From: Bacteroides fragilis
Lineage (GTDB): Bacteria; Bacillota; Clostridia; Lachnospirales; Lachnospiraceae
DNA: 18,456 nt
Assembly: GCA_023664485.1 (NCBI GenBank)
Contig: JAMPFK010000040.1
Coordinates: 1-18,456, forward strand
Direction of reading: 5' to 3'
Shown here: positions 1 through 8,289 of the stretch, piece by piece
Layout of the letters: each line of letters opens with the position of its first letter
How positions within the stretch are numbered: position 1 is the stretch's first letter
Made by a program: the position numbers and the translations under genes
The notes under the pieces: generated by a model
What the model was told of the DNA's origin: nothing
Seen by the model: only the letters and a program-made list of their open reading frames with translations
Databases searched by the model: none

Positions 1-995
1 ATTGTCAGAAATAAAATTTCAAACGTCATAATACTGCTGTCTTTTATTTCTTTACTGCAAATCAATTTATGGATAGTTTCTGCCTTATTAAAAATCCTTT
101 CCTGCGTTCTAATATCCAGTCCAGCCATTATATCAGAGAAAAATTTTTCTACCACTTCTTCTTCCCCTTGCAAAAATTCAAACATCGAAGTATATGTTTC
201 GTATTTCCTGATATACTGTCCTGCCCTTCCATTATCCAAATTAATCTTAAATGATATAAATTTCCTGAGGTATGTATCTACATTAATTTCTCCGTATATT
301 TCTTTGATAGAATGTTCAATCTGAGCCTTATCCATTGAAACAATCACGATAACATTCTTTAATTCCGTAAACATATGATGTAACCGCTCTAACACTTTTA
401 TTGTATACTCTGGTAAACATCTGTCCAGTTCATCAACTATTATTATAACTGTCTTTCTGTCAGCAATTTCTTGTATTCCTTTTCTTGTCGCCTCTAATGC
501 GCGTTTAAAGCCATATAAAGAATCAAAACTATTATCCTCTTCTTTCATTCTGTCTTTTATTGTATTTGCAGCTATTTCTACCAAGTCAATTCCTACTTTA
601 TTTTTACACAATTCGCTTGCGACTGCTTTCAGAGTTTCTTTCGTTGTTTCCCATGCCGCTTTTTTCGCAACATCTCTTTGTTCCGATGTGAAAACATGCA
701 ATTCTCTGTCTGTCGCATCTAACAAAGCTGCAATGATAGCAATGGCTGGTTCTTCATAATAATCATACTTCCAGCAGTCATAATGGAAAACAAAATACCT
801 GTTGTCGCTTGTTTCCTCAGATTGCATCTTTTTTATTTCTTCTTCAAATTTTTCTAAAACAAAAGATTTTCCACTTCCCCATAATCCATTTAGTCCAAAA
901 CAGCATCCCTGCTTATTCTCGGAAATAATTTTAACCAAATTCTTTAATTGATCTATGAAGGCTTCCCTATCCAATACATCCAACTTCTTACTCAT
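1..995 (-). CDS. KAP-family P-loop NTPase (3' end beyond window)
   Basis: Translating the minus strand from the ATG at 995-993 gives 331 open codons to the left edge without a stop. A Walker A motif, GLWGSGKS, lies at about residues 37-44. A Walker B region reading TVIIIVDELDRCLPEYTIK follows near residue 200, with the DELDR signature and the following hydrophobic helix typical of KAP NTPases. Known KAP proteins are membrane-associated or cytosolic ATPases, and in bacteria many sit in defence islands or act against phage or plasmids. The start is supported by a strong GGAGGAGG about 5-8 bases upstream. The ATG overlaps the TGA of an upstream remnant (ATGA), suggesting translational coupling in the ancestral operon. 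Only the N-terminal part is visible, so inserted membrane helices, usual for the family, cannot be judged. The exact role, and whether it works with the restriction system upstream, is inference. The family call is firm. Confidence 0.85.
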   Translation of the reverse strand, partial: MSKKLDVLDREAFIDQLKNLVKIISENKQGCCFGLNGLWGSGKSFVLEKFEEEIKKMQSEETSDNRYFVFHYDCWKYDYYEEPAIAIIAALLDATDRELHVFTSEQRDVAKKAAWETTKETLKAVASELCKNKVGIDLVEIAANTIKDRMKEEDNSFDSLYGFKRALEATRKGIQEIADRKTVIIIVDELDRCLPEYTIKVLERLHHMFTELKNVIVIVSMDKAQIEHSIKEIYGEINVDTYLRKFISFKINLDNGRAGQYIRKYETYTSMFEFLQGEEEVVEKFFSDIMAGLDIRTQERIFNKAETIHKLICSKEIKDSSIMTFEILFLT

Positions 996-1299
996 ACCTT
1001 TACCTCCTCCATATCACTTAATAATTGTTCTATTCCGCCCCATAAGTAATATTCAGTTCTAGTAAATCATTATTCAGACTATTTGCAGTCAAAGTAATTC
1101 CCATTTTACTGAAAATATTAACCCAATATTAATAATCATTGAAGCGATTATCAATAATACAATTACTATTACCAATATTTTCTTATTTCTTAATTTTTGT
1201 AAACTCACACTTCTTTTTATGTTTTTCACGAAATCCTATCTCCTCAGTCTCTGCTGGACTATGCCTTCTCAATAATTCACAGCTCCCCCTCATAATCAT
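992..1299 (-). pseudogene. Decayed small membrane-protein gene upstream of the KAP NTPase
   Basis: No single frame is open, but coding-like pieces follow one another on the minus strand. An ATG-started piece (1299-1183) reads GSCELLRRHSPAETEEIGFREKH. A GTG-started piece (1229-1089) holds one clear transmembrane helix, ILVIVIVLLIIASMIINIG, with basic residues before it. A last piece reads FTRTEYYLWGGIEQLLSDM and ends in a TGA overlapping the KAP start codon. Joined with small frame changes they would make one protein of roughly 90-100 residues: a short cytoplasmic N-terminus, one membrane anchor and a small tail. I do not recognise the family. It may have been the KAP partner, given the stop-start overlap. 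Alternatively the 46-residue GTG-started piece could be an intact tiny membrane protein, since it has GAGGAG about 10 bases upstream. Confidence 0.4.
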
Positions 1300-1954
1300 C
1301 TATAAAAATAATCCATATAACACATTTATTCTAATAGCTGCATCTTGTCTATTCTGCAAGCCTTCATATGGATTTATCCCGTCTTCAACCACAGCTCCAT
1401 AGTCTTTCTTTTTATCTTCAGTCAATCTTCGGAATTCCTCTGTATCATAAAATATTTTGAATATCTTAGTATTAGCATCATTCTCACATGGAAATACATT
1501 CCGAAATAAATATTTTCGTTTATTAATTTCATCTTCTTCCCTTGCAGTTATATGATAGATTAAGCGAAATAACTCTGACAGACTCGAAGCATACTTCTCT
1601 CGAATATGTTTAATCTGATTCTGCATCTATTCTGCAATATCCATTAATAAACCAAATCGTTGTGCCTGATATTTTTCATCCTTATGCGCACTGTTCTTAT
1701 CTCTCTCATAATATAAAGAATTGATAACTTCATCTGATTACATAAGTCCTTCTTCTTCTGTTTTAAATTTTAAATATACATATCAATCACAACACAACAT
1801 TTGATATAAAATTCATTTCTAATTTCATTTATCTTTTTCCTAAGGTCTATATATCTATATATCGCAACTCTTCTGCATTATTAGCAATATATAAGACACT
1901 ATCCGCACATTTCTTCGCATCAATCAGATATCGTACAAGTTCCCATTTAGTCAT
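1300..1954 (-). pseudogene. Frameshifted accessory gene downstream of hsdS
   Basis: An ATG at 1954-1952, 9 bases after the hsdS stop, opens MTKWELVRYLIDAKKCADSV and continues through NNAEELRYID before a stop. Shifting frame recovers RKKINEIRNEFYIKCCVVIDMYI, then YYERDKNSAHKDEKYQAQRF. After an in-frame TAG comes a 108-codon open stretch (1626-1300) containing LFRLIYHITAREEDEINKRK and INPYEGLQNRQDAAIRINVL. The pieces are collinear and look like one soluble, helical protein of about 200 residues. At least one 8-base duplication, one further frame change and stops at two or three places break it. I cannot name the family with certainty. Its position as the next gene after hsdS suggests a restriction-linked accessory protein. 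The 108-codon 3' piece might still be translated from its own ATG, but no good ribosome-binding site is seen before it. Confidence 0.6.
1846..1861. repeat. 8-bp tandem duplication causing a frameshift
   Basis: The plus strand reads TCTATATA twice in succession (1846-1853 and 1854-1861). On the coding (minus) strand this is GATATATA twice. Removing one copy joins NNAEELRYID directly to LRKKINEIRNEFYIKC in a single frame, so the duplication explains the first break in the pseudogene after hsdS. Confidence 0.7.
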
Positions 1955-1963
1955 AATTCTTCT

Positions 1964-3226
1964 TTATACAAACATCTGTTGTAACAATCCTTTCTTGATA
2001 TTCTTCCATGTTTTAAGTTTCTGCTTTTTTAATTGTATAGCTTCATCTATCGCTAATAAACAATCAACTATTTTCCGCTGCTCTTCAATACATGGATAAG
2101 AAATTATTGTATCCTGAATCGAACCTTTTGAGATAGATGTCACTTTTATCCCCTGCATTAAAGGCTTTAATTGGTCATGATATAAATTTGAGTTAATAAA
2201 ATATCCCAAATATCCCAATGCAAATTGTATTGAAACCGGTCTTATCGGTATAGTATGAAGTCCAGATACCACTATCTCATCATGTAAATTTACAATCTCT
2301 GTTGCTTTTCCAACTGTTTCATCCTCTGCTGTATCAGAAATAATTACATCTCCATTTTTCAAAGACATCCTTTCCATTTTTTGAGCAATATCTTTGTCTG
2401 TAATATATGGTATAACTTCCTTTTTCATATCTAAAACAAATGGATGTTTTATAAGAACATCCCCATAATGTATATTTCCAACATAGCCCTCTTCATAATT
2501 TAGTTCTGCCCTTGATAATGTATTATTTTTTAAAATCGTAAATACATCTTTGAATACTCTTGATTCCCACTCTGGATATTCAGATCCATCCTCTTTCCTG
2601 AATCTTACTTCCTGTGAGAAAATTTTCTGCATCACACCCTTTTTCTTTTCTTCCCACAATGCAACTTCTGATTTTATGGCACTAATAGCATCATCAACAG
2701 ATTCAAATAATTCTAATATTTTTTCTTCCTCTTTCTTATCTTTCGGCAGACAAACTTCCATATCAAAAAAATCATCTACCGGAATATTCAAAAGCCCATG
2801 ATTTCTTGCACCCTCTGCACAAATTTCATAAACTCCTTTATACCATTTCTGGCTGTCAAAATATTTAACCATAAAATCCGATTGTTCAGCATCTTTTAAC
2901 GAAAAACAGATATACAAAGTTGATAATGCCCCCATATCAAACATATCCAGCCTTTTTATGGAACCATAATCATACCCTGCAGAATAACTCTTATTATATG
3001 CGAATTCACCATTCTTCAACAGATAATATCCCGACATATCTTTACTTGCTACTACTTTATTAAAATATGTCCTTTGATCAACCAATCCATCCAATGACGA
3101 AATTGTAAGCGGCAAATCTGTCTCATGATGAGAGTTTTTCCTATTAATTCTATCTGCTATATCCGACAGCTTTAATGCTTTCCACTCGCCTTTAAACTCT
3201 GGAAACCGTAATTTTGGTTCTGCCAT
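1964..3226 (-). CDS. hsdS: Type I restriction-modification specificity subunit HsdS
   Basis: This subunit sets which DNA sequence the HsdM and HsdR partners recognise. The 420-residue protein has the usual duplicated layout. A first target-recognition domain opens with KLRFPEFKGEW. A conserved helical spacer follows (about 165-210: EEEKILELFESVDDAI, then KKKGVMQKIFSQ). A second target-recognition domain opens near YPEWE, and a second spacer closes the protein (EEQRKIVDCLLAIDEAI, then KKGLLQQMFV). The two spacers are plainly repeats of each other, as expected for the coiled coils that dock two HsdM copies. Length is normal. The ATG is preceded by GGGAG and lies 10 bases after the hsdM stop, so the two genes are cotranscribed. 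No recombinase or silent hsdS copy is visible, so there is no sign of phase variation here. Confidence 0.95.
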   Translation of the reverse strand: MAEPKLRFPEFKGEWKALKLSDIADRINRKNSHHETDLPLTISSLDGLVDQRTYFNKVVASKDMSGYYLLKNGEFAYNKSYSAGYDYGSIKRLDMFDMGALSTLYICFSLKDAEQSDFMVKYFDSQKWYKGVYEICAEGARNHGLLNIPVDDFFDMEVCLPKDKKEEEKILELFESVDDAISAIKSEVALWEEKKKGVMQKIFSQEVRFRKEDGSEYPEWESRVFKDVFTILKNNTLSRAELNYEEGYVGNIHYGDVLIKHPFVLDMKKEVIPYITDKDIAQKMERMSLKNGDVIISDTAEDETVGKATEIVNLHDEIVVSGLHTIPIRPVSIQFALGYLGYFINSNLYHDQLKPLMQGIKVTSISKGSIQDTIISYPCIEEQRKIVDCLLAIDEAIQLKKQKLKTWKNIKKGLLQQMFV

Positions 3227-3236
3227 ATATTACTCC

Positions 3237-4784
3237 CTATAATCCAAGCTGTGCCAAAAGTTCATTCGCTTTTGCAACAGCTTCCTTCTCTCTTTTTTCT
3301 ATCTCTGCAAGCGCCAGCCTGTTTGCTTTTATATCAATCTCTTTCTCTTCCTCAAATGTATCAACATATCGGGGAATATTCAAATTATATCCGTTATCTT
3401 TTATTTCATCTTTCCTTGCTATATAGCAAAACTTATCAACATTCTTTCTGCTTATATATGCCGAAACAATCCGGTCAATATCTTCATCAGTAATGATATT
3501 TTGGTTCGTTCCGGAAGTGTAATATTTCGATGCATCAATAAAACAGATATCATCCGCATTGCCATTCCTGTTTTTTTTCAAAACAAGCACACAGACAGGA
3601 ATCGAAGTGCCATGAAACATATTCGCCGGAAGCCCGATCACTGCATCTATGCAATTCAGAGTATCAATCAGATATCTGCGGATTTTCTCTTCCGCTCCGC
3701 CCCTGAAAAGCACCCCATGAGGGAGAAGCACTGCAACCCTGCCATCATCCGCCATATGGTAAGCCATATGCTCCACAAATGCCAGGTCTGCTTTAGATGC
3801 AGGAGCAAGCACTCCGGCGCCCGAATATCGCGGATCGGATTCGTAAGACTTCCCCATCGTATGATGTGCTGAATATGGCGGATTGCTTACCTGTATCTGG
3901 AACGTCTCATCACTAAAGTTATCTTTCTTTAACGTATCATCATTATACGTTGTGAACTTCTTATAGGGAACGCCATGCATCAAAAGGTTCATCCTGAGCA
4001 AATTATAAGTCGTTCCATTTAATTCCTGTGCATAGAAATGTGTTACATCATGGGATTCCACCTGTTCCTGCACCTGAAGCAGCAGTGAACCAGAACCTGC
4101 ACAAGGATCACAAGCAGACACTACTTCTGAAAGTCCTGTTGTTGCCAATTTTGCCAACAATTCACAAGCACAGGTAGGAGAGAAAAACTCCCCGCCTTTC
4201 TTCCCTGCATCTGACTGGAATAATCCAATCAGTATCATATAGGCCGTTCCGAGAATGTCTACATGTTCCCCGCTCAAGTCAAAAGAGATATCGCCAATCT
4301 TCAATATGATTTTACTGATAAGGTCGGTGCGCTGTGAAACTTCTTTTCCCAAATCCTTATCCTGTAAATTCATATCATCAAACAGCTTATCAAATGCTGT
4401 TTCTGACTCCTGCCCTATTGTAGATGCCGTCAGTTCAGAGATTGCCGTCTCAAAATGTTCTATGGAAAAATCTGCTTCCTTGATTTCTGCAAGAAAGCTG
4501 TTAAACAGATACTTTGGCTCGATGATATATCCCAGATGCTCTATCGCCCACTCTTTGACAACCGGCGCCAGTTCTTCATCTGCAAGCGCCTGTCTGTATG
4601 TCACGCCATCTTTCCTAAGCAGCTCGTCCATATAGCTTTCTGTCCGTTCGGAAAGATAACGGTAAAAAATAACCCCAAGAATATAATCCTTAAATTTGGA
4701 ACTGTCCATATTGCCCCGCAGGTCATTAGCAATCGCCCATAATTTATTTGCCAGTTCCCTTGACTGCTCGCTCTGCACTGCCAT
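3237..4784 (-). CDS. hsdM: Type I restriction-modification DNA adenine methyltransferase HsdM
   Basis: HsdM transfers a methyl group from S-adenosylmethionine to adenine N6 in the site chosen by HsdS, protecting host DNA. The 515-residue product has the N-terminal HsdM helical domain (about 8-150, beginning ANKLWAIANDLRGNMD), the GKKGGEFFSP segment (194-203), the SAM-binding motif I as DPCAGSGSLL (226-235) and the catalytic motif IV as NPPY (301-304). The C-terminal tail (LALAEIEKREKEAVAKANEL) is a helix of the type that pairs with HsdS. Length is normal for the family. Its ATG lies 4 bases past the hsdR stop codon, and its AAGGAG ribosome-binding site lies inside the end of hsdR, so translation is probably coupled. 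Confidence 0.96.
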   Translation of the reverse strand: MAVQSEQSRELANKLWAIANDLRGNMDSSKFKDYILGVIFYRYLSERTESYMDELLRKDGVTYRQALADEELAPVVKEWAIEHLGYIIEPKYLFNSFLAEIKEADFSIEHFETAISELTASTIGQESETAFDKLFDDMNLQDKDLGKEVSQRTDLISKIILKIGDISFDLSGEHVDILGTAYMILIGLFQSDAGKKGGEFFSPTCACELLAKLATTGLSEVVSACDPCAGSGSLLLQVQEQVESHDVTHFYAQELNGTTYNLLRMNLLMHGVPYKKFTTYNDDTLKKDNFSDETFQIQVSNPPYSAHHTMGKSYESDPRYSGAGVLAPASKADLAFVEHMAYHMADDGRVAVLLPHGVLFRGGAEEKIRRYLIDTLNCIDAVIGLPANMFHGTSIPVCVLVLKKNRNGNADDICFIDASKYYTSGTNQNIITDEDIDRIVSAYISRKNVDKFCYIARKDEIKDNGYNLNIPRYVDTFEEEKEIDIKANRLALAEIEKREKEAVAKANELLAQLGL

Positions 4785-4788
4785 GTTC

Positions 4789-7695
4789 TCAATCTCCTTC
4801 TGCCGTATATTTATTGTACATTTCTGATATAAACAACTGTATCGCCTTTATCCGCTTTGTCATTTGCAGCAGCCCCAAATCAAGGTCATGCAGTTCCATG
4901 CGGATTGTTTCTTTCGTAACTGCCTTATCATTTGCAAAATATTGCGCCAGGATATCTGTTACTTTCCCGCCTGGCACATCATTTTCTTTTGAAAACTCTT
5001 CTATGTCGCCTGCCATCCGCTCTTTTTCATACTCTTCATATGCTTTTATGATATCCTCTTCCGGATCAAGGTCAAAAAAACGAAGATGAATGAAGTCTGC
5101 CATAATATCCTTCTTATACCGCATTTTTTCATTATCGGAACGCTCAATCTCTCGAAGAATCAGGTCAACAGACTTCTTCATTTCTTCCTTGTCTTTCCTG
5201 TTAATGTCTTTCAGAAGGTTAAGGATATAGACCACATTGATTTTATCCGTCCTTACCAGCTCTATATTGAAATCCACATCTACAAGGACAGATTCTTTCC
5301 CTCTTTCCCTGTCTTTTTTCATCTGGTCATAAAATGTCAGATACCAGGACTTATAATCATAGTACTCCGCCTCGTCCAGAAATACATCCAAGTCTGCCTG
5401 TTCAAATTTTGAAAATGTTTTTAAAGTAGAATATACGCCCGCAAGGCTTCTGAATGCAATCACATAAGCCCTCTGCCCGTTTTCATCTATGATATTTCCG
5501 GCATCGTCCGGATTTTCGCAGACTGCCCTTAGTCTTTCCGCTTCTTTCCGGTATTCCGACAGGTAATATTCATAAGACTGGAGCAAAAACTCATTCGGGT
5601 TCCCATCCCCTGAAAACAGTTTCAGGGCATTGTCCTGCGCTGTTTTAATATTCCTGTATGTCACAATCTGACCGTACCGCTTTGTTGCCTTATCCACCCG
5701 GTTCGTCCTTGAATATGCCTGTAACAGGCCATGCCATTCGAGGTTTTTATCCAGTATCAGAAGGTTCGTAGGTTTGGAATCAAATCCGGTCAGCATCATA
5801 TCAACTACGAGAAGCAAGTCCACCTGCGGGAGGTCTTTCTGCTTCATTCTCTTTATAATATCTTTTCTATATCCATCAAATGCGTCCAGTTCGAAAGAAG
5901 TCTGAAACATCTCATTATAATCATTCATGCACTTTTGCAGTTTATCTTTTGATGTTTCGTCACAGCCGTCCTCCATATCCTCGTTACTCTGGCAGTGATA
6001 GATTGCGGCAATCCGGTATCCCTTACGATTATGCTTTTTCAAAAGTTCATAGTATTTCAGAAGGATATCCACCCTGTCTACTGCAAATAAAGCAGTATAA
6101 ACATCTTTTCCCTCCGGATGCACATGCTGCTCCAAATGCTCTAATATATCAACGGCTATTTTTTCCAACCGGTCATCATCGTGGTAAATTTTTGTTATAT
6201 CAATCCCCTTTTGCCTGCAATAGATAGGATCGTCAATCTTGGATATATCAATGTCTTTTCCCTCCGGCACTTTGGATATATTGATATTTCTCATATATTC
6301 CACAGAGAAACGAAGCACATTCCCATCTGCGATTGCTTCTTTGATCATATAACGGTGGATACAGGGATTTAATGTGCCTGCCTTGAAAATATCGGCTGTG
6401 GTTCTTTTGTTTGCCCCTTTATTTTTTTCAAAAATCGGTGTCCCGGTAAACCCGATATAGTCTGCATTGCGGAAATGCTTTTCAATCTCCCCATGCATCT
6501 TACCGAATTGTGAGCGGTGGCACTCATCTATGATAAAAACACATCGTTTTTCTTTCAATGTATCCATTACCAGCGCATACTTTGTCTTCTTAACGGCAAT
6601 CGCCATTTTTTGAATCGTGGTAATAATCATTGCTTTGGAAGAATCCGAAAGCGCATTTACCAACTGTCTCGTATTCTCAGTATTATCGACACAGCCGTCT
6701 TCAAATGAATTGTATTCATCAACCGTCTGGTCATCCAGATCCTTCCTGTCTATGAGGAAAAATACTTTGTCTATTGAAGCATCATCCCGAAGAAGCGTAG
6801 CCAGTTTAAAACTCGTCAGCGTCTTTCCGGAACCTGTGGTGTGGAAAACATACCCCGAAAGATGGCTGCCCTTTATCCGCTCAAATGCCTTCTTGACAGC
6901 ATAAATCTGGTAAGGCCGCATAACCATCAGTACAGGCTCGGTTTCCTTAATCACGACAAATTTATGAAGCATTTCCGTAATGGAAAACCTGTCGAGGAAA
7001 TCATTGGTAAACGGGATAAGTTTATTGATTCTTGTATTTTCATCATCTGTCCAGAAAAACACAAGGGATTTCAATATATTGTTTCTTGTGCCATCGGGCT
7101 TGATTTCATTTGCATTCGCAAAATATTTGGTCTGTGCAGAATTGGAAACGATAAATATCTGGATATACCGGAACAATCCCTTAAAAGAGTCCTTCCTGTA
7201 TCTGTTTATCTGGTTGATTGCCTCGTTAATCTCAACACCGGGCCTTTTTAACTCCACCTGGATAAGGGGCAGCCCATTTATCAGAATCGTCACATCATAA
7301 CGGTTCTTATTTAATACAGAATTTTCGTGTTCCTTATCCATTGTTACCTGATGGGTAACCTGGTAACTGTTTCTTGTAATATCATTTGTAAGAAAGTCAA
7401 GGTATACTGATTCCCCGTTATCCAGCTCAAGCACCCATTTTGTCCTGAGTATTTTAGCCGACTCATAGACGGTATGGTTATTCAGCCTAAGCATTACCCT
7501 GTGAAATTCACTGTCGGAAAGTTCCGCTGCCCCCTTCTTTGCGATAAGGGCGTCCCTGTTTACTTTGCAGAGCTGCTCCCGAAAATTTGCAACTACATCA
7601 TCATAATTATTTAAAGCAATATATGTATAATCCATCTCCTGCAATCTGTCTATAAAGAGGGATTCCACCTCATACTCCGACTTTACTCTTGCCAT
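4789..7695 (-). CDS. hsdR: Type I restriction enzyme motor and endonuclease subunit HsdR
   Basis: HsdR is the ATP-driven DNA translocase and nuclease that cuts unmethylated foreign DNA. Visible in order (numbered from the chosen start): an N-terminal PD-(D/E)xK nuclease with D134 and E148-L-K150 in YDVTILINGLPLIQVELK; the helicase Walker A TTGSGKT (286-292); the DECH box (390-393); motif III FTGTP (416-420); motif V around MMLTGFDSK; motif VI QAYSRTNRV; and the C-terminal helical region (SLAGVYSTLKTFSKFEQAD) that contacts HsdM. The protein is 968 residues, normal for the family. The frame extends upstream to an ATG at 7716, but I choose the ATG at 7695. It has AAGGGG 9 bases upstream, whereas the promoter's likely start point (about 7723) would leave only a few leader bases for the earlier ATG. 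First gene of the hsdRMS operon. Confidence 0.95.
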   Translation of the reverse strand: MARVKSEYEVESLFIDRLQEMDYTYIALNNYDDVVANFREQLCKVNRDALIAKKGAAELSDSEFHRVMLRLNNHTVYESAKILRTKWVLELDNGESVYLDFLTNDITRNSYQVTHQVTMDKEHENSVLNKNRYDVTILINGLPLIQVELKRPGVEINEAINQINRYRKDSFKGLFRYIQIFIVSNSAQTKYFANANEIKPDGTRNNILKSLVFFWTDDENTRINKLIPFTNDFLDRFSITEMLHKFVVIKETEPVLMVMRPYQIYAVKKAFERIKGSHLSGYVFHTTGSGKTLTSFKLATLLRDDASIDKVFFLIDRKDLDDQTVDEYNSFEDGCVDNTENTRQLVNALSDSSKAMIITTIQKMAIAVKKTKYALVMDTLKEKRCVFIIDECHRSQFGKMHGEIEKHFRNADYIGFTGTPIFEKNKGANKRTTADIFKAGTLNPCIHRYMIKEAIADGNVLRFSVEYMRNINISKVPEGKDIDISKIDDPIYCRQKGIDITKIYHDDDRLEKIAVDILEHLEQHVHPEGKDVYTALFAVDRVDILLKYYELLKKHNRKGYRIAAIYHCQSNEDMEDGCDETSKDKLQKCMNDYNEMFQTSFELDAFDGYRKDIIKRMKQKDLPQVDLLLVVDMMLTGFDSKPTNLLILDKNLEWHGLLQAYSRTNRVDKATKRYGQIVTYRNIKTAQDNALKLFSGDGNPNEFLLQSYEYYLSEYRKEAERLRAVCENPDDAGNIIDENGQRAYVIAFRSLAGVYSTLKTFSKFEQADLDVFLDEAEYYDYKSWYLTFYDQMKKDRERGKESVLVDVDFNIELVRTDKINVVYILNLLKDINRKDKEEMKKSVDLILREIERSDNEKMRYKKDIMADFIHLRFFDLDPEEDIIKAYEEYEKERMAGDIEEFSKENDVPGGKVTDILAQYFANDKAVTKETIRMELHDLDLGLLQMTKRIKAIQLFISEMYNKYTAEGD

Positions 7696-7729
7696 AGGAT
7701 ACTGCCCCTTTCCCATACTTTCAAAAATA

Positions 7730-7759
7730 ATTATAATCTAATCGGATTATTAAAAGCAA
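7730..7759 (-). promoter_or_regulatory. Predicted promoter of the hsdRMS operon
   Basis: On the minus strand a perfect TATAAT (7735-7730) follows TTGCTT (7759-7754) with an 18-base spacer. The -35 box is weak but the -10 box is consensus. Transcription would start near 7723, about 28 bases before the preferred hsdR start codon. Confidence 0.55.
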
Positions 7760-7822
7760 TATAATTAACTAAAAAGAAATAATATACATATCATTTCCTG
7801 ATTTCTCTGCCATTTTGGACTG

Positions 7823-7854
7823 AAAAAAAGAGACTCCCTTTCAGAAAGTCCCTC
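7823..7854 (-). terminator. Predicted rho-independent terminator facing left
   Basis: The minus strand reads GAGGGACTTTC, a TGAAA loop, then GGGAGTCTC running into a tract of seven T. The stem is about 10-11 pairs including several G-U pairs, followed by the U tract, which is the expected terminator layout. It would end transcripts coming from the glycosyltransferase gene on the right, after crossing the LysR remnant in antisense, before they reach hsdR. Confidence 0.5.
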
Positions 7855-7942
7855 AAATCTGCGAAAAAGGTTCTCTGCTCCTGCAGCTCCCAACACCTTT
7901 CCCATAATTATACTTTGGGAAAAAGAGAGCGGCAAAAATCCA

Positions 7943-8251
7943 GCCCTGCCGCTGTTCTGCTCCGGGCAGGGCTGGAAAAAGGACATTCCGCGCTGGTGCG
8001 GCGGCAAAATGGACAGGCTCCATTTAGAAGGTTCCTTCCGCCTTTCCTACAACGCTTCACTTTTTGCCAAAGAAGGGCCCGGCTATCTTCTGACCTTCGA
8101 CCACCTGATCGATACCGGCGGGGACAGCGGCCTTGTGTCCCGGCCATTATTTCCGAGACTGGAAACGAAAATATATCTGGTCTGGAAAAAATATCAGGTC
8201 TTTGCGCCGATCGCGGAGCGGTTTTCGGACAGTCTGAAATCAAAATTGTAA
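7943..8251 (+). pseudogene. Truncated LysR-family regulator, C-terminal remnant
   Basis: The plus-strand frame reads LPLFCSGQGWKKDIPRWCGG, then DRLHLEGSFRLSYNASLFAK, then EGPGYLLTFDHLID, and ends with VSRPLFPRLETKIYLVWKKY and a TAA. This is the second half of a LysR-type substrate-binding domain. The final ETKIYLVWKKYQVF pattern is characteristic of the family. The N-terminal helix-turn-helix and the first effector-binding lobe are missing: about 100 of the usual 290-300 residues remain. The same frame stays open upstream to about 7,800, but that part does not resemble LysR convincingly. An internal ATG at 8009 would give an 80-residue peptide that cannot work as a regulator. The break lies where AT-rich restriction genes meet GC-richer DNA, so the truncation probably came with arrival of the island. 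Confidence 0.75.
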
Positions 8252-8289
8252 CGGGAGGTTCCCATGAACGCCATATGAATCATGGAAGA

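Noticed and set aside
69..254. 61-codon plus-strand frame at the left edge
   Set aside because: Antisense to the KAP NTPase; composition and lack of ribosome-binding site mark it as a shadow.
1624..1629. In-frame TAG followed at once by ATG in the gene after hsdS, possible stop-codon readthrough or recoding
   Set aside because: Other frameshifts and stops in the same gene point to ordinary decay, and no pyrrolysine or recoding signal is visible.
1964..3226. Phase-variable hsdS
   Set aside because: No second hsdS, inverted repeats or recombinase gene in the window; the only duplicated parts are the normal internal spacers.
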